Source: Alphaproteobacteria bacterium (GTDB lineage Bacteria > Pseudomonadota > Alphaproteobacteria > Caulobacterales > Hyphomonadaceae). Taken from it: a stretch of 64,000 bases of DNA. Shown piece after piece: positions 8,359-16,591 of the stretch (position 1 is its first letter; the number at the start of each line of letters is the position of its first letter). Below the pieces are notes generated by a model. That model searched no databases and was not told the DNA's origin. It saw nothing but the letters and a program-made list of their open reading frames with translations. The position numbers and the translations under genes are program-made. The stretch is from NCBI GenBank assembly GCA_016125405.1, contig WGLW01000010.1:1-64000 (forward strand). The letters run 5' to 3'.

Positions 8359-9060
8359 CTAGTCCGCCGGTTTGGCCGGGGTTTCGGGCGCCGGCGCAGG
8401 CGTCTCCGCTGGCGCGGCGCCGGGGTTGAGCTTTGCGTCAATCAGCGTCTTCAGGTTGTCATAGCGCAAGTCGGTCACCTGCTCGCCGTCGAGGATAAGC
8501 GTCGGCGTGCTGTTGGCGTAGGCGGGCTTCTCCGCGATTTCCTTGTTGACATAGTCCTGTACGGCCTGGCTGCGCGCGCAGGCGGCAACCTGTTCCGGCG
8601 ACAGGCCATGGCGCCCGCCGATCTCGACCAGAACCGACGCGGCCCCCTTCGGGCTGCTCGTCGCGTCCATCATCTCGCGATAGTTCGAGTACACGTCTTC
8701 GATCACATCGTAATAGTGATCCTTGCCCGTGCAGCGCGCGATGGCGGCGGCGGCGATGGCGACGTCAACTGGCGGCGTCGGCAATTCACGCAGCGTGTAC
8801 TTCACCTTGCCGGTGTCGATGTAGTCCGCTTTCAGGCGCGGAAATTCCTGCTTCCAGAAATCCCGGCAGTGCGGGCAGGTGAGCGACGCATATTCGACGA
8901 TTGTCACCGGCGCGGTCTCCTGGCCCATCGTCACGTCGGCGAGATAGGGATCAATCTTGACGTTCGCGTCCGCCCCGTTGCCCCCACCCTGCGAGCAGGC
9001 GGCAAGCACGATGGCCGCGAAGGCGGCGGCGATCGGCGGCAGGATGGTGCGGATGGTCAT
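8359..9060 (-). CDS. DsbA-like lipoprotein (copy 3, CPHC site)
   Basis: 233 residues. A signal sequence ends in a lipobox (IVLAAC), predicting a lipoprotein. The redox motif is the classical CPHC in EYASLTCPHCRDFW, followed by a helix-rich insertion and a Thr-Pro cis-proline strand (NSTPTLILDG). It ends with a Pro/Ala-rich tail. This copy looks most like a standard DsbA and probably represents the ancestral member of the cluster. It lies first among the three copies in transcription order, after the DUF721 gene. A DsbB homologue that could reoxidise it is encoded at 33772-34326. Confidence 0.9.
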   Translation of the reverse strand: MTIRTILPPIAAAFAAIVLAACSQGGGNGADANVKIDPYLADVTMGQETAPVTIVEYASLTCPHCRDFWKQEFPRLKADYIDTGKVKYTLRELPTPPVDVAIAAAAIARCTGKDHYYDVIEDVYSNYREMMDATSSPKGAASVLVEIGGRHGLSPEQVAACARSQAVQDYVNKEIAEKPAYANSTPTLILDGEQVTDLRYDNLKTLIDAKLNPGAAPAETPAPAPETPAKPAD

Positions 9061-9160
9061 CGGGAACGCTCCTCGGGTCGCAGGGCGCGCGCGGCGCGGG
9101 TCAGCGCGTTTTTGCTCGGCCCGGCGGCGTGCGTCAACGCAGGGATTTGGCCGGAGGCGT

Positions 9161-9700
9161 TCAGGTGCGCGAGCGCCCGCTCAGCACCGCTTCGCCAAGC
9201 TCGGCCAGCGCCTTGCGGATCGCCGGCGCCTCCACCCCGTCGAGGCGGCGTTCGAGATCGGCGCGCTCGGCCCGGCCCAGCGGCGCCGAAACCGCAGCGG
9301 CGGCCGGTTTGGTACGTGCGCTGGTCTGGATGATTTTCAGCGTCTTCACGCTGGCGGCGCCGGTCAGGTTGACGCGCTGGATGATGTGGTCGGCTGCGTG
9401 CTGGATCATTGGCGCTGCGGCTGAGGGCGCGCGGATGGTCAGCGTGGCGCCGCCACGTCCGGGCGACACTTTGACTGGCTCGGTGACGGCTGCCAGCCGT
9501 TCCCCCACGATTTCAGGCCAGCGCGCCGCAAGCGTTCCGGGCGCGGGGCCCGCCTGCTTCAGCAGGGGCGCCAGCGCCCGGGTCAGCGCACGACTGACCG
9601 GATGTGCGGAGCGATAGGCGGGAATGGCGCGCGTCTCGGACAGGCGGGCAAGGGCCGCCTCTTCCTCCAGGACCTCTTTCCAGTCTCGCGCAGGTTTCAT
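9161..9700 (-). CDS. DUF721 / DciA-like protein
   Basis: 179 residues from an ATG at 9700. The N-terminal half contains the DUF721 pattern (LAPLLKQAGPAPGTLAARWPEIVGERLAAVTEPVKV, then a strand-rich stretch LTIRAPSAAAPMIQHAADHIIQRVNLTGA). DUF721 includes DciA, the loader of the replicative helicase DnaB in most bacteria. The genes are arranged divergently from mutY, with 48 bases between the start codons. The same frame stays open far upstream, over mutY, but that part is antisense to a conserved gene and was rejected. Confidence 0.8.
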   Translation of the reverse strand: MKPARDWKEVLEEEAALARLSETRAIPAYRSAHPVSRALTRALAPLLKQAGPAPGTLAARWPEIVGERLAAVTEPVKVSPGRGGATLTIRAPSAAAPMIQHAADHIIQRVNLTGAASVKTLKIIQTSARTKPAAAAVSAPLGRAERADLERRLDGVEAPAIRKALAELGEAVLSGRSRT

Positions 9701-9748
9701 CGCGCCTTCGCTCTTGCCAGAATTCGCCGGATAAAGGAATTCCCGTCC

Positions 9749-10828
9749 ATGCCCGTCAACAGGCCCGGCCAGATACGCACAGCGGTGGACAAGTGGTATG
9801 CTGCGCACGCCCGCGTCCTGCCATGGCGTATCGGACCCGCGGAGCGGGCGGCCGGCCAGAAACCCGATCCCTATCTGGTCTGGCTTTCGGAAATCATGCT
9901 CCAGCAGACAACCGTTCCGCACGCAGCGCCTTATTTCGAGCGGTTCCGGGCGCGCTGGCCGACCGTGCACGACCTGGCCGCTGCGGGCTGGGACGAGGTG
10001 TCGGAGGCATGGGCCGGTCTTGGCTATTACAGCCGGGCGCGAAACCTTCATGCCTGTGCAAAACAGGTCGCGGCGCGGGATAGATTTCCACAGGACCGGG
10101 ACGGTCTCCTGGCGCTTCCGGGCGTTGGCCCCTACACGGCCGCCGCCATTGCGGCGATCGCCTTCGACCAGCCCGTGGCCCCGGTTGACGGCAATATCGA
10201 GCGCGTCGTCTCCCGCCTCTTCGCCATCGGCTCCGATGGGAGCGAGGGCGGCTGGCGCGTCGACAAGAAAGCCATCGCCGCACAGGCGCAGGCGCTGTTC
10301 GATGGCGCCGGCTCCAGCGTTCACCCGGGTGATCTCGCTCAGGGATTGATGGATCTCGGCGCCTCCATCTGCACGCCGCGCAAGCCTGCCTGCGCCGCAT
10401 GTCCACTGCACAGGCTGTGCGCCGCATACGAGGCAGGCGAAGCCGAACGCTTTCCGGTAAAGCCGGCAAAGGCGGACCGGCCGGCGCGCTACGGCTCGGC
10501 CTTCGTGCTTCTGCGCGGGCCCAATGTCATGCTGTTGCGCCGGCCTCAGGAAGGATTGCTCGGTGGCATGCTGATGCCGCCAACCGGCGCATGGCTGGAC
10601 GCCCCCCTGGATGACCCGCTGGAGGGCGCGCCAGGCCGTCACCATTGGGAGCCGGTCGGCGAGGTTCGCCACGTCTTCACTCATTTCTCGCTTCGCCTCG
10701 CTGTGTGGCGAACGCAGGCAGGCCCGGCCATGCGAACGCCGGCCGGCGGCGTCTGGCTCGCCCAGTCCGCAGCGCTCGCAGCGCTGCCGACAGTGGGCCG
10801 GAAGGCGGTCAGGCTTGCGCTTCCCTGA
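9749..10828 (+). CDS. mutY: A/G-specific adenine DNA glycosylase MutY
   Basis: 359 residues. The catalytic Glu is in EIMLQQT (E48). The helix-hairpin-helix is LPGVGPYTAAAIAAIAFD (about 123-140), with the catalytic Asp in PVDGNIERV (D147). The 4Fe-4S cluster cysteines follow the pattern C-x6-C-x2-C-x5-C in CTPRKPACAACPLHRLC. The C-terminus is a NUDIX-like 8-oxoG recognition domain (GSAFVLLRGPNVMLLRRPQEG). MutY removes adenine mispaired with 8-oxoguanine. The start was placed at 9749 because AAGGAAT lies upstream and the N-terminus then matches the family; an upstream in-frame ATG would overlap the DUF721 gene. Confidence 0.95.
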   Translation: MPVNRPGQIRTAVDKWYAAHARVLPWRIGPAERAAGQKPDPYLVWLSEIMLQQTTVPHAAPYFERFRARWPTVHDLAAAGWDEVSEAWAGLGYYSRARNLHACAKQVAARDRFPQDRDGLLALPGVGPYTAAAIAAIAFDQPVAPVDGNIERVVSRLFAIGSDGSEGGWRVDKKAIAAQAQALFDGAGSSVHPGDLAQGLMDLGASICTPRKPACAACPLHRLCAAYEAGEAERFPVKPAKADRPARYGSAFVLLRGPNVMLLRRPQEGLLGGMLMPPTGAWLDAPLDDPLEGAPGRHHWEPVGEVRHVFTHFSLRLAVWRTQAGPAMRTPAGGVWLAQSAALAALPTVGRKAVRLALP

Positions 10829-10921
10829 TCCCGCTTCGACACGGCGCCGGCGTCCACCTATATTGGCGGTTCGATACCGCATCTGTCGCGCTCCGACCGG
10901 CGCTCAAACAGGGAAGCGTAC

Positions 10922-11905
10922 ATGACATCCGTTCCGCCGCCTGTCCGGCTTGATCCTCCCGGACGCGGACGCATCTACGAGACCATCCTCGATGCGATCG
11001 GCAACACGCCGCTTGTCCGCGCGCCACGTTTCGCGAAGGAGGAGGGCGTCGTCGCCGACCTGCTTCTCAAGCTCGAATTCTTCAACCCGATGGGCAGCGT
11101 GAAGGATCGCATCGCGCTTGGCATGATCGGCGACATGGAAGCTTCGGGACGCATCGAGCCGGGAAAGACCACGCTGGTCGAACCCACCTCGGGCAATACC
11201 GGCATCGGTCTCGCCTTTGTCGCCGCATCGCGCGGCTACCGGCTCATTCTCACCATGCCGGAATCGATGTCGCTCGAACGGCGCAAGATGCTGGCCATCC
11301 TCGGCGCCGAAGTAGAGCTCACGCCGCGCGAAAAGGGGATGGGCGGCGCCATCGAGCGCGCCAACGAGTTTCTCGCCACCATTCCGGGATCGGTGATGCC
11401 CAGCCAGTTCGACAACCCATCCAACCCGGCGATTCACGCCCGCACCACGGCGGAAGAAATCTGGGCCGACACCAATGGAGAGGTCGACATCATCGTTTCA
11501 GGAGTTGGCACGGGCGGCACCTTCACCGGCTGTGCGCGCACGCTGAAACCGCGCCGGCCCAGCCTGAAGATGATTGCAGTGGAGCCCGAAAAAAGCCCCG
11601 TCCTGTCCGGCGGCGAACCGGGCGCGCATATCATCCAGGGGATCGGCCCCGGCTTTATCCCGGCCAACATGGACACCAGCTTCATCGACGAGGTGGTGAC
11701 CGTCTCCAATGAGCGCGCGCTTGAACTTGCCCGCAAGGTCGCGCGTCTCGAAGGCGTACCGGTCGGGTTGTCTTCCGGTGCGGCGCTCGCCGCGGCTGTC
11801 GAGGTCGGACGCCGCCCGGAGGTTGAGGGCAAAAAGCTGGTGGCGATCATTCCGTCCTTCGCCGAGCGCTATCTCTCCACCGCGCTCTTCGAAGGCGTGG
11901 GCTGA
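10922..11905 (+). CDS. cysK: Cysteine synthase A (O-acetylserine sulfhydrylase)
   Basis: 327 residues. This PLP enzyme makes cysteine from O-acetylserine and sulfide. The PLP lysine lies in NPMGSVKDR (K61). The substrate loop is EPTSGNTGIG and the phosphate-binding glycine loop is VSGVGTGGTFTG. The tail LVAIIPSFAERYLSTALFEG matches CysK. Start ATG at 10922 follows an AGGGAAG ribosome-binding site. It stands alone between mutY and a PEBP-family gene on the same strand. Confidence 0.93.
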   Translation: MTSVPPPVRLDPPGRGRIYETILDAIGNTPLVRAPRFAKEEGVVADLLLKLEFFNPMGSVKDRIALGMIGDMEASGRIEPGKTTLVEPTSGNTGIGLAFVAASRGYRLILTMPESMSLERRKMLAILGAEVELTPREKGMGGAIERANEFLATIPGSVMPSQFDNPSNPAIHARTTAEEIWADTNGEVDIIVSGVGTGGTFTGCARTLKPRRPSLKMIAVEPEKSPVLSGGEPGAHIIQGIGPGFIPANMDTSFIDEVVTVSNERALELARKVARLEGVPVGLSSGAALAAAVEVGRRPEVEGKKLVAIIPSFAERYLSTALFEGVG

Positions 11906-11950
11906 GGCAGGCTGCACTCAAGGCCTTGGGACGTTCGGCGAACGGCCTAC

Positions 11951-11990
11951 CTCTTCAACGAGAGCCCGCGAACGGGCCGCGTTCGAAGAG
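11951..11990 (+). promoter_or_regulatory. Stem-loop in the leader of the PEBP-family gene
   Basis: An outer pair CTCTTCAACG (11951-11960) and CGTTCGAAGAG (11980-11990) matches with a one-base bulge, enclosing a perfect inner hairpin GCCCG-cgaa-CGGGC (11964-11977). The 3' arm runs into the GAGGAG ribosome-binding region that precedes the ATG at 12003. The structure could act as a transcript-stability or translation-control element, or as a weak terminator for cysK, though no T-run follows. Function is inferred only. Confidence 0.4.
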
Positions 11991-12002
11991 GAGAGAACCG
12001 CC

Positions 12003-12632
12003 ATGACCCGGATCACCGGCCTTGCCGCGCTCGCCATGGCGGGCGCTCTCGGCGCAGCCGCCTGCGCTCAGGTTCCGGCCAAGACGCCTTCGGCGCCGCC
12101 GCAGCTGGCGGGCCAGACGGCGAAACAGCTGACCTACGAGCTGATCAAGGCGAAGGGCGAGACGCCGCTCTCCGTGTCATCCACGTCGTTTTCGCCGGGC
12201 GGCAAAATTCCGAGCGCGAACACGGCCTATGGCGATAATCGTTCGCCCCAACTGTCCTGGTCCGGCGCTCCCGACGGCGTAACCAGCTATCTGGTCATCC
12301 TCGAGGATCCCGATGTCGGGCCCAAAAAGCCTTTCACCCACTGGATCATCGGCAATCTGCCGCCGACCACGACAAGCCTGCCTGAGGGGCTCACGACCAG
12401 CCCTCCGGGCGCCTTCCAGACCGGCGCACGTGGCGATTCCTACTTTGGCCCCCGTCCGCCGGCAGGTTCGGGCGTGCACAACTACACGTTCGAGGTCTTC
12501 GCGCTCGACACGAAGCTGGACCTGAAGGACGGCGCCAAGCTCGCAGAGGTGCAGGGCGCGATGACGGAGCACGTGCTGGCAAGCGGCGTGATGCAGGCGA
12601 CATCTCAAGCGCCTGGTGAGGGAGGCGGCTAA
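12003..12632 (+). CDS. YbhB/YbcL-type PEBP (Raf-kinase-inhibitor-like) secreted protein
   Basis: 209 residues with an N-terminal signal sequence; a cysteine at the cleavage region (GAAACAQV) suggests a possible lipoprotein. The mature part is the phosphatidylethanolamine-binding-protein fold: SVSSTSFSPGGKIP, RSPQLSWSGAP, VILEDPDV with the DPD ligand-pocket motif, FTHWIIGNLPP and the PAGSGVHNYTFEVFALD strand. Bacterial members bind small anionic ligands and their roles are poorly known. The chosen start has a GAGGAG site nearby. It is monocistronic, convergent with the alpha/beta hydrolase. Confidence 0.88.
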   Translation: MTRITGLAALAMAGALGAAACAQVPAKTPSAPPQLAGQTAKQLTYELIKAKGETPLSVSSTSFSPGGKIPSANTAYGDNRSPQLSWSGAPDGVTSYLVILEDPDVGPKKPFTHWIIGNLPPTTTSLPEGLTTSPPGAFQTGARGDSYFGPRPPAGSGVHNYTFEVFALDTKLDLKDGAKLAEVQGAMTEHVLASGVMQATSQAPGEGGG

Positions 12633-12679
12633 CCTGGCGAAGACCAGGCGCTTTCGAGCGCTTGTTGGAAACGCTGGGA

Positions 12680-13615
12680 TCAGTCCTCGGCGATCCGGCG
12701 GTCGATGAAGTCCCCGACCATGCGGATCAGGTCCGTCGTCGCAGGCGACGGCCGGTGGCCGAAAGCGTGCGGCATGCCGGAATAGAAGGCGTACTCCACC
12801 TTGCCGCCCCGCGCTTGCCAGGCGTGGAGCAGGTCGAAGGTCATGTCCTGCGGCACGTTCGAATCGTTCCCCGGCTGGATCACCAGGATTGGCGGCAGGC
12901 GGTTGGCTTCACCGGACGTCACGATGCGCTGCACCGAAGCGTCCCACATCCCGTCCTCGTCGCGGAAATAGTCGATGCTCATCTTCTGCAACGTGTCGAT
13001 GCCCGCGCGTTTCGCGTAGCGATAGCGCGCGGCAGGATCAGAAACGGGCCACATCGCCACGACATACTCCACCGATGCGTCGATATCGTCATGCGCCGCG
13101 AACCTGCCGCTCGCATCCGCGATCGGCGTGCCCTTGTGCTGGGGCGCATCGGGACGCACGGATTCGAGCAGGGCGAGATGTCCGCCGGACGAGGATCCGA
13201 TCAGGCCGATATGTTTCGGGTCCGCCTTCAGCGCCTTCGCGTTCAGCCGCACCCAGCGCACGGCGGCCGCCACATCGGCGCTGCCGTCGGGGTGATGGAA
13301 TTTCGGCGCCTGGCGAAAGTCGATCGACACCACCATCAGGCCCGGCGATGTCAGACCGTCGCAGTAAAGCCTGTCGGCCGTGCGGTCATAGGCCCCCCAC
13401 GCCCCGCCATGCACGTCGATCAGCACCGGAAGCGGAACGGGCGGCGCATCGAAGCTGCGATAGACGGTCGCCTTGAGCTCCAGCCCATCCGGCTTCGCCC
13501 AGACGACGTCGCTCGTCGCAACACTGTTGCTTTCGGGCTTTGGGGACGGCTGCTGGGCGAAGGCCGAAGCGGCGCAGAGCGCCATCGCGGCCAGAACGGT
13601 TGCGAGCAATTTCAA
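12680..13615 (-). CDS. Alpha/beta hydrolase (acetyl-xylan-esterase/lipase-like), secreted
   Basis: About 311 residues. The fold shows an oxyanion loop HGGAWG, nucleophile elbow GSSSGGH, an acid residue in QPGNDSNVP and histidine in MPHAFGH, like hormone-sensitive-lipase/esterase relatives. A signal peptide (KLLATVLAAMALCAASAFAQQ) leads the protein. The start was set at a TTG (13613-13615) because a perfect AGGAGG lies seven bases before it and the protein then begins right at the signal peptide. An ATG at 13702 would add a 29-residue basic extension and is the alternative. Confidence 0.82.
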   Translation of the reverse strand: MKLLATVLAAMALCAASAFAQQPSPKPESNSVATSDVVWAKPDGLELKATVYRSFDAPPVPLPVLIDVHGGAWGAYDRTADRLYCDGLTSPGLMVVSIDFRQAPKFHHPDGSADVAAAVRWVRLNAKALKADPKHIGLIGSSSGGHLALLESVRPDAPQHKGTPIADASGRFAAHDDIDASVEYVVAMWPVSDPAARYRYAKRAGIDTLQKMSIDYFRDEDGMWDASVQRIVTSGEANRLPPILVIQPGNDSNVPQDMTFDLLHAWQARGGKVEYAFYSGMPHAFGHRPSPATTDLIRMVGDFIDRRIAED

Positions 13616-13711
13616 GATGCGCCTCCTGGTCAATTTCTTTTCGGAAATGCGGAGGCGTTTTTGCACGGAAGACCGGCGAACGGAAATCTGCGTTTTCGAC
13701 AAACGCCGACT

Positions 13712-14086
13712 TTACATGCCCATAAGGTTCCTGATGAAATTCACTGGGACGAACCCGACAAACAGGACAGCACCCACAAACGGGCCGACCATGGCGCTGG
13801 TCGCAAATAGACCCGCTCCCAGCGCAAACATGCCAAATAAGGCTAGCACGCACACGGGCACGATCAATCGCCGGATCAAATAGCTCCAGTGGTAGCCAAC
13901 TGCATCGGCCAAATAACCGCCAACGAAAGGGCCAATGACCACGGCGATCATTAGCGGAGAGCCCGCAAGCCAGTAGTGCAGGAATGGCCCATTGCCCAAC
14001 CAGACCGGTACAAGGCTAATGAACGCGTTTATCGGAACAAGATCAGCGATGCTAAAGCCAGCCGTCTTCGCCTGCTGATGGGCGGC
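13712..14086 (-). pseudogene. Remnant of a polytopic membrane transporter (MFS-like)
   Basis: A stop-to-stop frame with no clear ATG or ribosome-binding site. It encodes about 120 residues with three hydrophobic helices. The piece GPFVGGYLADAVGYHWSYLI resembles the helix 5-6 region of DHA2-type major facilitator transporters. The rest of a normal 400-500-residue transporter is absent on both sides. Base composition is visibly more A+T-rich than the flanks, in keeping with an acquired and decaying gene. An intact small membrane protein cannot be excluded. Confidence 0.4.
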
Positions 14087-14127
14087 TTATCTGGTCCTCC
14101 GCGCTTCTGCTCCAACCCGCGCATGAT

Positions 14128-15249
14128 CTAGCTTCGCCAGCGCAAGGTCCGCGGCTCGATCGGATTGACGAAGTCGCGGGTCTCGCTGCGCGCCGCGGCC
14201 CATTCCTTCTTGAGCGTCAGATACCATTTGGCCTGAACGTCGATGTCGTCGATCCACATCATGTTCTTCTGGTAGGCCATTCCCAGGTTCTGCAGATCCA
14301 CCATGCGGCCATCCTGCCCAAGGAATTTCCGCGCCGCCGGCGCCAGGATCGGCCGCGCCAGGTCCAGCAGCGGAGCGCCGGTCCAGTAGGTGATCTGGGT
14401 GATGCGGGTGAGTTTGGGCTCGACCGGCGTCAGGCAGGTGAGGGTGAAGATGCGCGCCTTCTTCGCCTCGACGATCTCCCACCGGAAGCCGGGAATGCGG
14501 AAGGCGATCTCGGTCGTCACTTCGCTGCCGAGCAGGGCCTTGTAGGCCAGCGAGTTGCCCGATGGCTTGTGCCGCGCGATGCGCCAGCCACGCTCGATCG
14601 GCTCGAAGGGCTTTTCCTTCAGCCGCAGCCCGGTCGAGGGCGGGCGCCACCACCATTGATTGTGCACAAAGGGCACGTGCGCCGGGTCCATCAGGCCGAC
14701 CACGGCGTCATCCATATGGGCGTTGAACTGGTCGTGGACCACAAATTTCGGCTTCATGTCGCCGATGTCGAAGTCCGGCGGCGGAACCGCAGGCGGGTCC
14801 TCGCTGCGCGGGTTGCCCGCGACATAGACGAAGATCATGCCGTTGGTCTCGTGCACCGGATACCGGCGCACCTTCACGCGCGCGATATCGAAATCCTCCG
14901 GGGTCACCAGCGAGGGCATGTGACGGCACTGGCCGTCCACGCCAAACCGCCAGCCATGATAGGGACACTGGATGGTCGGCTGGCCGCCTGTTTCAATTTG
15001 CTGCCCCTCGGAGAGCGGCACCAGCCGGTGCGGACAGACATCCCGCAGCGCGAAGGCTTCGCCGCCCCTGCCGTCTCTCTTCGGCGTACGCGCGAGCAGG
15101 ACGGGCTGGCCCAGGATCACGCGACGGAACTGGCGTCCCGGCGGCAGCGAAGCCGACGCGCAGGCGAAATACCAGCTGTCCGTCAGCCAGCCTCCAGCCG
15201 TCATGCCGGCTGACGCCTTGCCGTCCTTGGTGATGGTCCCGTCTGGCAT
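14128..15249 (-). CDS. Rieske 2Fe-2S aromatic ring-hydroxylating oxygenase, alpha-type subunit
   Basis: 373 residues. The N-terminal Rieske domain has CPHRLVPLS (C72, H74) and CPYHGW (C95, H98). The C-terminal catalytic domain has the mononuclear iron motif in MDPAHVPFVHNQWWW. The layout resembles vanillate O-demethylase and related single-component oxygenases, which need a separate reductase. No reductase is adjacent; the flavin reductase at 37329 is distant and paired with another gene. The start at 15249 is preceded by GGGGAG; a longer in-frame N-terminus lacks any conserved feature. The substrate is unknown. Confidence 0.88.
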   Translation of the reverse strand: MPDGTITKDGKASAGMTAGGWLTDSWYFACASASLPPGRQFRRVILGQPVLLARTPKRDGRGGEAFALRDVCPHRLVPLSEGQQIETGGQPTIQCPYHGWRFGVDGQCRHMPSLVTPEDFDIARVKVRRYPVHETNGMIFVYVAGNPRSEDPPAVPPPDFDIGDMKPKFVVHDQFNAHMDDAVVGLMDPAHVPFVHNQWWWRPPSTGLRLKEKPFEPIERGWRIARHKPSGNSLAYKALLGSEVTTEIAFRIPGFRWEIVEAKKARIFTLTCLTPVEPKLTRITQITYWTGAPLLDLARPILAPAARKFLGQDGRMVDLQNLGMAYQKNMMWIDDIDVQAKWYLTLKKEWAAARSETRDFVNPIEPRTLRWRS

Positions 15250-15605
15250 GGGCTCCCCGTCTGCGCCGCGCGAATATCCATGGAATGGTGGCCCGCGTCG
15301 AGCGCCGCGCCTTGCGCTCTCCCGTGTCTCCCGCGCCACGCGCGGGGAAAAGCAGGATCGGCCGCGGCAACCTGCCGCCCGCGGCCGCGTTGGCATTAAG
15401 GATTGTTCAGGCCGTTGCGGCACGCGAAGAAAGAGCCGCCTGAAAACAGTCAGGTGCACGGATCGGCCGGTTGGCGCCGCCATGCGTGACTCATTTGTCA
15501 GCTTTTTCGGAGGAACTGCGCGGCATGCCCGCCGTTGGCGCTTCTGTTGGGACGGTCGCGCAACGGCGATGGCCGGGGACCAATCCAGTCAGAGGAATCG
15601 CTCTC

Positions 15606-15920
15606 ATGATGAAGACCCTGCTGCTTTCCGCCACCGCACTTGCGCTTGCCGCCCCTGTTCTGGCCCAGCAGACGCCAACGCCCGCCCCGACGCCGCCCGC
15701 TGCGGACACGTCGACCAACAAGTCTGACATGAGCTTCTCGAAGATCGACACCGACAAGAGCGGCTCGCTGTCTCTCGCCGAGCTTAAGATGGTGGATGTC
15801 GGCGTCACGCAGGCCGATTTCGACAAGGCCGACGCCAACAAGGACAAGACCCTGTCGATGAACGAATTCGACAAGTGGGCGGCGGACCACAAGATGTCGA
15901 AACCCGGCAAGGCCGGCTGA
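15606..15920 (+). CDS. Secreted EF-hand calcium-binding protein
   Basis: 104 residues. A signal peptide (MKTLLLSATALALAAPVLAQ) is followed by a Pro/Thr-rich linker and two EF-hand loops: DTDKSGSLSLAEL and DANKDKTLSMNEF. The alternating acidic positions expected for Ca2+ coordination are present. Likely periplasmic; such small EF-hand proteins are common and mostly uncharacterised in alphaproteobacteria. It is followed by a strong terminator. The neighbours give no pathway link. Confidence 0.85.
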   Translation: MMKTLLLSATALALAAPVLAQQTPTPAPTPPAADTSTNKSDMSFSKIDTDKSGSLSLAELKMVDVGVTQADFDKADANKDKTLSMNEFDKWAADHKMSKPGKAG

Positions 15921-15944
15921 TCCGCTGATCGATGCATGGACGCA

Positions 15945-15981
15945 AAAGGGCGCGACCATCCTGGTCGCGCCCTTTCTTTTT
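15945..15981. terminator. Rho-independent terminator, bidirectional
   Basis: A perfect 14-base stem (AAAGGGCGCGACCA, 15945-15958, with its complement at 15962-15975) has a three-base loop and is followed on the plus strand by TTTCTTTTT. A-residues before the stem give U-rich sequence on the other strand, so it can serve both the EF-hand gene and the convergent lipoprotein gene. Confidence 0.9.
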
Positions 15982-16009
15982 CGGCGTTTCCCGACTTGGG
16001 CGCTTGGTC

Positions 16010-16495
16010 TCAGTGGATCATGAAGTTGACGGTCCGCGAGGCTTCGGATGCGTCCGGCTTGTCGGCGGCGTGCTTGGAGAACACCAGCGTCGCATTGCCG
16101 GGTTTCAGCATTTCGAAGGTGAAGACCTGTGCGTCCGTTCCGTCCGCCAGCTTTGTCGTCGTCGTATCCTTCAGCGTGTAGAGGTCCGAGTTCGGCTTGT
16201 CCGGCGTCCAGGTCGCTCCGTCGGCGGCAGGCAGCACGACTTTCTCGATTTTCGTGCCCTGCAGCACGTGGAACATGAAGTTGTCAGGCGTTTCGGTCAG
16301 CGCGGCGTCATCGGCGGCGGGCATGGCGGAATCGGCCGGCATGTTCGCCATGTCGTGGGAAGCCATCGCGCCGGCGGCGTCTGTTGCGGCGGGCGGGGCG
16401 ATCGAATTTTCGCCCGTGGATGCGGTGGTGTCGGCAGGCTTGCTGCAGGCGGCGATCGCCAGCGCGGAAGCCGCTGCAAGGATCAGGATGCGCAT
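16010..16495 (-). CDS. Hypothetical lipoprotein (possible chagasin-like fold)
   Basis: 161 residues from ATG 16495. The signal sequence ends in a lipobox (ALAIAAC), followed by a long low-complexity Ala/Met/Asp linker with several Met and His residues. The C-terminal domain of about 90 residues is strand-rich. Pieces such as LPAADGATWTP and FTFEMLKPGNATLVFSKHA faintly resemble I42 (chagasin) protease inhibitors; this is weak and unproven. It is convergent with the EF-hand gene and shares its terminator. Function unknown. Confidence 0.7.
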   Translation of the reverse strand: MRILILAAASALAIAACSKPADTTASTGENSIAPPAATDAAGAMASHDMANMPADSAMPAADDAALTETPDNFMFHVLQGTKIEKVVLPAADGATWTPDKPNSDLYTLKDTTTTKLADGTDAQVFTFEMLKPGNATLVFSKHAADKPDASEASRTVNFMIH

Positions 16496-16591
16496 GGGTG
16501 TCGTCCTCCGAGACATGAGTATGTGTCCGACCCATCGCGCTTTCGGCTGCGACAATCAACCCGCGCGGCGCTCACGCATTCGTGGTTCGGT

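Noticed and set aside
9701-10882. Upstream extension of the DUF721 frame by nearly 400 codons on the minus strand
   Set aside because: It lies antisense over mutY, which has all catalytic and iron-sulfur motifs; the conserved DUF721 protein begins at 9700.
12633-12679. Short stem-loop pieces between the convergent PEBP and hydrolase genes
   Set aside because: Stems of only five to six pairs and no T-run, so not called a terminator.
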